Source: JAITWN01 sp050486285
GTDB taxonomy: Bacteria; Pseudomonadota; Gammaproteobacteria; SZUA-140
Assembly: GCA_050486285.1 (NCBI GenBank)
Contig: JBJHCZ010000001.1
Location: 1-64,000 of the forward strand
DNA length: 64,000 nucleotides
Reading direction: 5' to 3'
Part shown: piece after piece, positions 1 to 6,020 of the stretch
Position numbering within the stretch: position 1 is the stretch's first letter
How the letters are laid out: every line of letters starts with the position of its first letter
Position numbers and translations under genes: made by a program
The notes under the pieces: generated by a model
What the model saw: the letters and a program-made list of their open reading frames with translations, nothing else
Database searches by the model: none
Told to the model about the DNA's origin: nothing

Positions 1-17
1 CAGCGAAGTCAAGCGCA

Positions 18-60
18 GCCTCGCCGGAGCCCGAAGGGTGCCGCGCAGCGGCAGCGAGGC
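18..60. repeat. nested inverted repeat upstream of ffh
   Basis: A 7-base arm (GCCTCGC, 18-24) pairs with GCGAGGC (54-60), and inside it TGCCG (39-43) pairs with CGGCA (49-53). The stretch 1-137 shows no credible coding sequence. The nested stems could be a fragment of a dispersed palindromic element or part of the 3' end of a gene lying outside the window. In DNA this GC-rich, short arms can arise by chance. Confidence 0.25.
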
Positions 61-137
61 GAGCCATTCGCGGAGCAAACCTACCGGTCCTCTCATCAGC
101 CTGTCAGACGCCGGTGGCACAATGTCCCGGGCAGCGT

Positions 138-167
138 TTGTCCGCCCGTCACCATCCCGTGTATGAT
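138..167 (+). promoter_or_regulatory. candidate sigma70 promoter of ffh
   Basis: TTGTCC (138-143) and TATGAT (162-167) are separated by 18 bases and lie about 40 bases before the ffh start codon. The -10 matches consensus at 5 of 6 positions and the -35 at 4 of 6. This is a reading by eye only. Confidence 0.35.
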
Positions 168-206
168 GAGGCCATCCCGTAGCGACGCCTCACCAACGGA
201 ATCCCG

Positions 207-1556
207 ATGTTCGAAAACCTCACCGAACGCCTCGGCCAGGCGCTCAGGAACCTGCGCGGCCAAGGGCGCCTGACCGAAGACAATATCAAGGATGCCCTGC
301 GCGAGGTGCGCATGGCGCTGCTCGAGGCGGACGTCGCGCTGCCGGTCGTGCGCGAGTTCGTCGATCATGTCCGCGCGCGCGCGGTCGGCCAGGAGGTCAC
401 CGCCAGCCTGACGCCGGGGCAGGCGCTGATCAAGGTCGTGCGCGACGAACTGATCGCGATCATGGGCGCCGAGTCCGCCGGGCTCGAGCTGAACGTCACG
501 CCGCCGGCCGTGATCCTGATGGCCGGTCTGCAGGGTTCCGGCAAGACCACGACCGTCGCCAAGCTCGCCCGTCACCTGAAGGAACGCCAGAAGAAGTCCG
601 TGCTGGTCGCCAGCGCGGACGTCTATCGCCCGGCCGCGATTCGCCAGCTCGAGGTGCTGGCCGGCGAGGTCGGCGCCGAATTCTTCCCGAGTACGCTCGA
701 CGACCGGCCCGAGCAGATCGCCGCCGCCGCGATCGCGCACGCGCGCCTCAAGTTCATCGATGTCGTCATCATCGACACCGCGGGACGCCTGCATGTCGAT
801 GAAGAGATGATGGGCGAGATCCGCCGCCTGCACGAGGTCGCGAAGCCGACCGAGACGCTGTTCGTCGTCGACAGCATGACCGGCCAGGACGCGGTCAATA
901 CGGCGAAGGCCTTTCACGATGCCCTCGCGCTGACCGGCGTGATCCTGACCAAGATCGACGGCGATACCCGCGGCGGCGCCGCGCTGTCGCTGCGCCATGT
1001 CACCGGCAAGCCGATCAAGTTCCTCGGCGTCGGCGAGAAGACCGCGGCGCTCGAGGTGTTTCATCCGGATCGCATCGCCTCGCGGATCCTCGGCATGGGC
1101 GACATGCTGAGCCTGATCGAGGAGGCCGAACGCAGCATCGATCGCGACAAGGCCGAGAAGTTCGCGAAGAAGCTGCAGAAGGGCAAGGGCTTCGACCTCG
1201 AGGACTTTCGCGAACAGTTGCAGCAGATGCGCAGCATGGGCGGCATCGCCGGCCTGCTCGACAAGTTGCCCGGGATGTCCGGGCTGCCGCAGGCCGCGCG
1301 CGACCAGGTCGATGACAGGAAGGTCCGCCACATGGAGGCGATCGTCAGCTCGATGACCCCGCAGGAGCGCCGCTTTCCGGACATCATCAAGGCCTCGCGC
1401 AAGCGCCGCATCGCCGCCGGCTCCGGGCTCCAGGTCCAGGACGTCAACCGCCTGCTCAAGCAGTTCCAGCAGATGCAGAAGATGATGAAACGGGTTTCGA
1501 AGGGCGGCGGCCTCGGCCGGATGATGCAGGGCCTGAAGGGCAAGCTCCCTTTCTGA
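207..1556 (+). CDS. ffh: signal recognition particle protein Ffh (SRP54 GTPase)
   Basis: Ffh binds 4.5S RNA and the signal sequences of nascent membrane proteins and delivers ribosomes to FtsY at the inner membrane. The 449 residues match the family length (E. coli 453). The N domain (about 1-85) is followed by the GTPase G domain with the P-loop GLQGSGKTT from residue 107, an IDTAGR motif and a TKIDGDTRGG motif. The methionine-rich M domain fills the last 120 residues, with SRKRRIAAGSG and a QQMQKMMKR tail that bind RNA and signal peptides. It stands alone ahead of the rpsP operon, a common gammaproteobacterial arrangement. Nothing unusual is visible. Confidence 0.97.
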   Translation: MFENLTERLGQALRNLRGQGRLTEDNIKDALREVRMALLEADVALPVVREFVDHVRARAVGQEVTASLTPGQALIKVVRDELIAIMGAESAGLELNVTPPAVILMAGLQGSGKTTTVAKLARHLKERQKKSVLVASADVYRPAAIRQLEVLAGEVGAEFFPSTLDDRPEQIAAAAIAHARLKFIDVVIIDTAGRLHVDEEMMGEIRRLHEVAKPTETLFVVDSMTGQDAVNTAKAFHDALALTGVILTKIDGDTRGGAALSLRHVTGKPIKFLGVGEKTAALEVFHPDRIASRILGMGDMLSLIEEAERSIDRDKAEKFAKKLQKGKGFDLEDFREQLQQMRSMGGIAGLLDKLPGMSGLPQAARDQVDDRKVRHMEAIVSSMTPQERRFPDIIKASRKRRIAAGSGLQVQDVNRLLKQFQQMQKMMKRVSKGGGLGRMMQGLKGKLPF

Positions 1557-1628
1557 TTCAAGGGCTTGGCCCGGCCCGGCGGGCTCTGGAAGCCGCCGCC
1601 GCGGGCGCTGCCGCCACCGCGGGGGATC

Positions 1629-1657
1629 TTGTAACTTGCCGCCGGCCCAAGTAAAAT
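1629..1657 (+). promoter_or_regulatory. sigma70 promoter of the rpsP-rimM-trmD-rplS operon
   Basis: TTGTAA (1629-1634) and TAAAAT (1652-1657) are spaced by exactly 17 bases. The predicted transcript would start near 1664 and leave a leader of about 30 bases. An AGGGA Shine-Dalgarno (about 1683-1687) precedes the rpsP ATG. Position, spacing and the operon structure downstream all agree. Confidence 0.55.
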
Positions 1658-1693
1658 CCCCGCTTTTATCCGGGACACGTTTAGGGAAATTCC

Positions 1694-1948
1694 ATGGTAA
1701 CCATACGTCTGAGCCGGGGCGGCGCGAAGAAAAGGCCGTTTTATCATGTCGTTGTGACCGACAGCCGGTCGTCGCGCGACGGTCGTTTCATCGAGCGCAT
1801 CGGCTTCTTCAATCCGATCGCCGCGAGCAATGAAGAGAAGCTGCGCCTCGACACCGAGCGCCTGAGCTACTGGCTGGGCCAGGGCGCGCAGACCTCCGAG
1901 CGGGTCGCGCAACTGGTCAAGCAGCACAGCAGCGCCGCCGCGGCCTGA
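1694..1948 (+). CDS. rpsP: 30S ribosomal protein S16
   Basis: S16 is an early-binding protein of the 30S subunit that helps fold the 5' domain of 16S rRNA. The 84-residue product starts MVTIRLSRGG and contains the family signature VTDSRSSRDGRFIERIGFFNP. The E. coli protein has 82 residues. It heads the classical rpsP-rimM-trmD-rplS operon and has its own promoter and Shine-Dalgarno. Confidence 0.97.
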   Translation: MVTIRLSRGGAKKRPFYHVVVTDSRSSRDGRFIERIGFFNPIAASNEEKLRLDTERLSYWLGQGAQTSERVAQLVKQHSSAAAA

Positions 1949-2003
1949 ACGGCGCGGAGGGGGGTGTCGCGCGCGGGCCGGGTCCCGGCGTGCGAGAGTG
2001 GTG

Positions 2004-2528
2004 ATGGCTGAGCAGGCAGGGCAACGTTTGATCATGGGCCGGTTCGGCGCCCCCTTTGGGGTGCGCGGCTGGCTCAAGGTCCACTCCGAGACCGCGCCGA
2101 CCGAGAACCTGTTCGCCTATTCGCCGTGGTGGGTCCGCCTCGACGGGGAGTGGGTCGCGCTCAGGGTCGATGAAGGGCGGGCGCACGGCAAGGGCCTGAT
2201 TGCCCATATAGACGGTTACGACGCGCCGGAGACCGCGCGGGCGCTGGTCGGGCTGGAGATCGCGGTCGAGCGCGAGTGTCTCGCGCCGCTCGCCGAGGGC
2301 GAGTACTACTGGGCCGATCTGATCGGCGCCGCCGTCGTCAACCGCGCCGGGCAGGCGCTGGGGACGGTCGATCGATTGTTCGACAACGGCGCCCACGACG
2401 TCATGGTCGTCAGCGGCGAACGGGAGCGCCTGATCCCGTTCGTGTCGGGACGCTACATCGACGAGGTCGATGTCGCCGGCGGACGGATCGTCGTCGACTG
2501 GGATCCCGACTGGGATGCCGAACACTGA
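2004..2528 (+). CDS. rimM: ribosome maturation factor RimM
   Basis: RimM assists maturation of the head of the 30S subunit and binds S19. The protein (174 residues from this ATG) has the N-terminal RimM barrel beginning MGRFGAPFGVRGWLKV and the C-terminal PRC-barrel (EYYWADLIGAAVVNRAGQ to the end). Two GTG codons lie in frame directly before the ATG (1998 and 2001) and could also serve as starts; no clear Shine-Dalgarno decides between them. It is the second gene of the rpsP operon. Confidence 0.95.
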   Translation: MAEQAGQRLIMGRFGAPFGVRGWLKVHSETAPTENLFAYSPWWVRLDGEWVALRVDEGRAHGKGLIAHIDGYDAPETARALVGLEIAVERECLAPLAEGEYYWADLIGAAVVNRAGQALGTVDRLFDNGAHDVMVVSGERERLIPFVSGRYIDEVDVAGGRIVVDWDPDWDAEH

Positions 2529-2548
2529 GTGCTTGCGGGCGTGACGCG

Positions 2549-3289
2549 ATGCGTATCGAAGTCGTGACGCTGTTCCCGGGCATGATCCAGGCCCTGAACG
2601 AATGGGGCGTGATCAGCCGCGCGATCGGCAAGCGGGTGCTGGTGCTGGAAAGCCGTAACCCGCGGGATTTCGCGCAGGATGCGCACCGCACCGTCGATGA
2701 CCGGCCCTACGGCGGCGGGCCGGGCATGGTGATGATGGTGCAGCCCTTGCGCGACGCGATCCACGCGGCGCGCGCGGCGGCCGGCGGACCCTGTCGGGTG
2801 ATCTATCTGTCGCCGCAGGGACGTCGCTTCGACCAGCAGCGCGCGAGCGAACTCGCGGCGGCCGGGGAGGCCCTGGTGCTGGTCGCCGGGCGCTATGAAG
2901 GGATAGACGAGCGCGTCATCGAGAGCGAGATCGACGAGGAACTGTCGATCGGCGATTACGTGTTGAGCGGCGGTGAACTCGCCGCGGCGGTCGTCATCGA
3001 CGCGGTCGCGCGGCTGTTGCCGGGCGCGCTCGGCGACGAGGAGTCGGCGCAGCAGGACTCGTTCGTGAACGGCCTGCTCGATCATCCGCACTACACGCGC
3101 CCGCGCGAGATCGACGGGCGCGCGGTGCCGGAGGTGCTGCTCGGCGGCAACCACCGCGAGATCGAGGCGTGGCGCGCGCGCGCGGCGCTCGAGCGCACGC
3201 GGCGGAAGCGCCCGGACCTGGTGGACGAGCGGCAGACATCACAGGATTTGCAGACAACAGACAGGACAAGGGCAGGAGAACAGACATGA
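2549..3289 (+). CDS. trmD: tRNA (guanine-N1-)-methyltransferase TrmD
   Basis: TrmD transfers a methyl group from S-adenosylmethionine to N1 of G37 in tRNAs and so prevents +1 frameshifting. The 246 residues (E. coli 255) start MRIEVVTLFPGM. The SPOUT trefoil-knot SAM site is visible as YLSPQGRRFDQQ, LVAGRYEGIDERV and the strongly conserved EELSIGDYVLSGGELA. The frame is open further upstream, but homology begins at this ATG, 20 bases after rimM. Its stop codon overlaps the rplS start (ATGA), suggesting translational coupling. Confidence 0.97.
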   Translation: MRIEVVTLFPGMIQALNEWGVISRAIGKRVLVLESRNPRDFAQDAHRTVDDRPYGGGPGMVMMVQPLRDAIHAARAAAGGPCRVIYLSPQGRRFDQQRASELAAAGEALVLVAGRYEGIDERVIESEIDEELSIGDYVLSGGELAAAVVIDAVARLLPGALGDEESAQQDSFVNGLLDHPHYTRPREIDGRAVPEVLLGGNHREIEAWRARAALERTRRKRPDLVDERQTSQDLQTTDRTRAGEQT

Positions 3290-3630
3290 GCAATATCATC
3301 CAGCAGCTCGAAGCCGAGCAGATGGGGCGCGAGATCCCGGCGTTCGGCGCCGGCGATACCGTCGAGGTCAAGGTCAAGGTCAAGGAAGGCCAGCGTGAGC
3401 GTCTGCAGGCCTTCACCGGCATCGTCATCGCCAAGCGCAATCGCGGGCTCAATTCCGCATTCACGGTGCGCAAGATCTCGCACGGCGAGGGCGTCGAGCG
3501 CGTGTTCCAGACCTACAGCCCGGCGATCCACAGCATCGAGGTCAAGCGCAAGGGCGCCGTGCGCCGCGCCAAGTTGTACTACCTGCGCAATCTGCGCGGC
3601 AAGGCGGCGCGGATACGGGAAAAACTCTGA
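3286..3630 (+). CDS. rplS: 50S ribosomal protein L19
   Basis: L19 lies at the 30S-50S interface and forms an intersubunit bridge. The 114-residue product (E. coli 115) starts MSNIIQQLEAEQM and carries GDTVEVKVKVKEG, FTGIVIAKRNRG and a basic C-terminus KLYYLRNLRGKAARIREKL. The frame is open upstream into trmD, but family homology begins at this ATG, which has an AGGAG ribosome binding site and overlaps the trmD stop by four bases. It ends the operon and is followed by a strong terminator. Confidence 0.97.
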   Translation: MSNIIQQLEAEQMGREIPAFGAGDTVEVKVKVKEGQRERLQAFTGIVIAKRNRGLNSAFTVRKISHGEGVERVFQTYSPAIHSIEVKRKGAVRRAKLYYLRNLRGKAARIREKL

Positions 3631-3646
3631 CAATTGTCAGGTCATT

Positions 3647-3669
3647 ACGGGGGCTGCGGCCCCCGTTTT
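3647..3669 (+). terminator. rho-independent terminator after rplS
   Basis: ACGGGGGC (3647-3654) pairs perfectly with GCCCCCGT (3659-3666) around a TGCG tetraloop and runs into TTTT. It lies 17 bases after the rplS stop and closes the rpsP operon. Confidence 0.85.
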
Positions 3670-3696
3670 GATCTGCACGGAAGGCTGGGGTATCCT
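3668..3696 (+). promoter_or_regulatory. candidate promoter of the small exported repeat protein
   Basis: TTGATC (3668-3673) and TATCCT (3691-3696) are 17 bases apart. The -35 box overlaps the end of the rplS terminator T-run. A strong Shine-Dalgarno (GGAGGTGA, near 3725) precedes the ATG at 3737. Confidence 0.35.
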
Positions 3697-3736
3697 TGGT
3701 TGGTCTGACGCAGGTCATACCATACGGAGGTGAACC

Positions 3737-4129
3737 ATGGTACGAAAAGCCAGCCTGTTTGCGCTGTTATCGATCGCGGTCGCGATGTTCGGCGTCCACC
3801 ACGCACATGCCGCATCGACCCCGCCGGATTCCGCGCTGAACAGCATCGCCAGGATCATGATCACGCTGAATCACTTCCCGAGTGACAAGGAAAAGCGTGA
3901 ATTGCAGGCGATCGTCAATAATGAAGCCTCGACCGACGGCGAACGCATCCTTGCCAATGCGCTGATGGCGATGCAGCACCAGGTCTCGAGCAGCGACCGC
4001 GCACGATTGCAGGCGTTGAAGGATAACGAGTCCGCCGACGGCATCGAGCGCGAGCTTGCCGACATCCTGATGAACATGAATCACCAGCCGTCATCCCGCG
4101 ACCGGGACCGGCTGCGTCGCTTCCTCTGA
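3737..4129 (+). CDS. small exported protein with three internal helical repeats, function unknown
   Basis: The 130-residue product has a signal peptide (about 1-25, ending HHAHAA), so it is probably periplasmic. The mature part is about two and a half copies of a 34-35 residue repeat. Each copy starts with a hydrophobic stretch (IARIMITLNH, LANALMAMQH, LADILMNMNH), continues P/V-S-x-D-[KR]-x-[KR]-x-x-L, and the first two end in an acidic linker; the third is truncated at RRFL. The pattern predicts paired short helices. I do not recognise a named family. It is a single-gene unit, with a candidate promoter upstream and a very strong terminator downstream. There is no cysteine, lipobox or obvious catalytic motif. 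Confidence 0.85.
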   Translation: MVRKASLFALLSIAVAMFGVHHAHAASTPPDSALNSIARIMITLNHFPSDKEKRELQAIVNNEASTDGERILANALMAMQHQVSSSDRARLQALKDNESADGIERELADILMNMNHQPSSRDRDRLRRFL

Positions 4130-4142
4130 GGCGCAATCCGTT

Positions 4143-4184
4143 GCGGGCGGCGCGCGCCTGTGGTGGCGCGCGCCGCCCGCTTTT
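4143..4184 (+). terminator. very strong rho-independent terminator
   Basis: A perfect 16-bp stem (4143-4158 with 4165-4180, nearly all G/C) closes a TGTGGT loop and is followed by TTTT. It lies 13 bases after the stop of the small exported repeat protein and separates it from xerD. Confidence 0.85.
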
Positions 4185-4244
4185 CCGCACGCAGTCCCTC
4201 CCGACCCGCCGACCGATGCGCGACGCGCGCGCGATCCCTCCGCG

Positions 4245-5165
4245 ATGACCGCGGCAGATGTCGCCGTTGTCGACAGCGCCGATCATGCGCTGATTGAACG
4301 TTTCCTCGATGCAATCTGGATGGAGCGCGGCCTGAGTCGCGCGACGCTGTCCGCCTATCGCGCCGACATCGAGGGGCTGGCGCGCTGGCTTGCCGGGCGC
4401 GGCATTGCGCTGGATCGCGCCGGACCCGATGACCTGCATGGCTGGCTTGCGGTGCGTCTCGCCGCCGGCGCCCGCCCGCGCACGACGGCGCGGCTGGTGT
4501 CGTCGATGCGGCGTTTCTACCAGTATCTCGTCCAGTGCGGGCACAGCAGCACCGATCCGAGCGCGCGCCTCGATTCGCCGCGTCTTGGTCGCCCGCTGCC
4601 GAAGACGCTGACCGAGACCGAGGTCGAGGCCCTGCTCGCGGCGCCCGATGGCGCGGACGCGCAGGGACTGCGCGATCGCGCGATGCTCGAGGTGCTGTAT
4701 GCCACCGGTCTGCGCGTCTCCGAACTCGTGGGCCTGCCGCTGGCGCGCGTCAATCTCCGCCAGGGCGTCGTGCGCGTGTTCGGCAAGGGCGGCAAGGAAC
4801 GGCTGGTCCCGCTCGGCGAGGAGGCGATTTTCCACCTCGAGAGCTGGCTGCGCGAGGGGCGTCCGGAGCTGTTGAAGGGGCGGCCATGCGATGCGGTGTT
4901 CGTGACCGCGCGCGGCGGGGCGATGACCCGCGAGGCCTTCTGGCACCTGATCCGGCGCCACGCCCGCCGCGCCGGCATCGACAAGCCGCTGTCGCCGCAC
5001 ACGCTGCGCCACGCCTTCGCGACGCACCTGCTCGATCACGGCGCCGATCTGCGCGTCCTGCAGATGCTGCTCGGCCACAGCGACCTGTCGACGACGCAGA
5101 TCTACACCCATGTCGCCCGCGAGCGGCTCAAGGACCTGCACGCGCGCCATCACCCGCGCGGCTGA
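4245..5165 (+). CDS. xerD: site-specific tyrosine recombinase XerD
   Basis: With XerC and FtsK, XerD resolves chromosome dimers at dif. The 306-residue product has the N-terminal SAM-like core-binding domain (about 15-105) and the C-terminal catalytic domain. Catalytic landmarks are Arg in ATGLRVSELVGL, Lys in GKGGKERLVPL, the box II HTLRHAFATHLL, the LGHSDLSTTQIYTH histidine and the nucleophilic tyrosine in IYTH. Its place before dsbC, as in many gammaproteobacteria, favours XerD over XerC or an integrase. No dif site or phage gene is visible nearby. Confidence 0.93.
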   Translation: MTAADVAVVDSADHALIERFLDAIWMERGLSRATLSAYRADIEGLARWLAGRGIALDRAGPDDLHGWLAVRLAAGARPRTTARLVSSMRRFYQYLVQCGHSSTDPSARLDSPRLGRPLPKTLTETEVEALLAAPDGADAQGLRDRAMLEVLYATGLRVSELVGLPLARVNLRQGVVRVFGKGGKERLVPLGEEAIFHLESWLREGRPELLKGRPCDAVFVTARGGAMTREAFWHLIRRHARRAGIDKPLSPHTLRHAFATHLLDHGADLRVLQMLLGHSDLSTTQIYTHVARERLKDLHARHHPRG

Positions 5166-5187
5166 ACCCTGATCCGGTCGCCCTGTC

Positions 5188-5196
5188 TGCTATGAT
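5188..5196 (+). promoter_or_regulatory. candidate extended -10 promoter of dsbC
   Basis: TGCTATGAT forms an extended -10 (TGn plus TATGAT at 5191-5196), 44 bases before the dsbC ATG. No good -35 box is visible, as is usual for extended -10 promoters. Confidence 0.3.
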
Positions 5197-5239
5197 AGGC
5201 GTCTGCCGACCCGAATTCCCGAGCGAGAGTACGACCCCG

Positions 5240-5977
5240 ATGCGAAAATACCTGTCCCTGGCCCTGGCCGCGCTGCTTGCCTGCGTGTTCGTCCCGTCGC
5301 TCGCCGCGGAGGACGGGCCGCCGCGCGCCGTCATCGAACTGCTCGAGCGCATCATTCCCGAGGTGCCGCCGGACTCGATCCGGCCCGCAGCGGTCGACGG
5401 CTTCTTCGAGGTCAGCTACGACAACGACATCCTCTACATCAGCGCCGACGGCCGGTTCCTGCTGCGCGGCGATCTCTACGATATGCGCACCCAGGCAAAC
5501 CTGACCGAGTCGCGGCGCGCCGCGTTTCGCCTCGGGCTGGTCAACGCGCTGAAGGCCGAGGATCTCGTCGTATTCGCGCCGAAGGGGCGCAAGGCGCGAC
5601 ACGTGGTCTACGTGTTTACCGACATCGATTGCAACTTCTGCCGCCAGCTCCAGCGCGAGATGCGCCAGTACAACGAACTCGGGATCGAGGTGCGCTATCT
5701 CGCCTATCCGCGCAGCGGTCCGGACACGCCGTCGTATCACAAGATCGTGTCGGTCTGGTGCGCCGACGATCAGCTCGATGCGATGGCGCGCGCGAAGGCC
5801 GGCGAGTCGATTCCGGCGAAGACCTGCCCGAATCCGGTGCTCGAGCACATGCAGATCGCGGCGCGCGTCGGCGTCCGCGGCACGCCGACCTTCGTGCTCG
5901 AGGACGGCACGACCCTGCCGGGCTATGTCCCGCCGGCGCGGCTTGCCGAATACCTGAACGAAGAGTTCGGCAACTGA
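5240..5977 (+). CDS. dsbC: thiol:disulfide interchange protein DsbC
   Basis: This periplasmic disulfide isomerase is kept reduced by DsbD. The 245-residue product has a signal peptide (about 1-22), an N-terminal dimerisation domain (about 25-95) and a thioredoxin-fold domain. The active site CNFC is at residues 131-134 in FTDIDCNFCRQL, where most homologues have CGYC. The cis-proline loop is RGTPTF, and a second cysteine pair (in VWCADD and KTCPNP) matches the structural disulfide of DsbC. The frame is open upstream through xerD, but the signal peptide fixes this ATG. Confidence 0.93.
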   Translation: MRKYLSLALAALLACVFVPSLAAEDGPPRAVIELLERIIPEVPPDSIRPAAVDGFFEVSYDNDILYISADGRFLLRGDLYDMRTQANLTESRRAAFRLGLVNALKAEDLVVFAPKGRKARHVVYVFTDIDCNFCRQLQREMRQYNELGIEVRYLAYPRSGPDTPSYHKIVSVWCADDQLDAMARAKAGESIPAKTCPNPVLEHMQIAARVGVRGTPTFVLEDGTTLPGYVPPARLAEYLNEEFGN

Positions 5978-6020
5978 GCCGCGCCCGGCATCAGCAACGC
6001 GGGGCCGGCGCGCGGAGGGG

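Noticed and set aside
96..1331. Long open frame antisense to ffh
   Set aside because: It mirrors ffh codon for codon in high-GC DNA, its translation is Arg/Ala/Asp-rich without any family motif, and ffh on the other strand is certain.
1557..1628. Terminator after ffh
   Set aside because: The gap is GC-rich with some short self-complementary stretches but no clear stem followed by a T-run.
4245..5165. Integrase of a mobile element
   Set aside because: Motifs and the dsbC neighbour fit housekeeping XerD. No attachment-site duplication, tRNA gene or phage gene is nearby.
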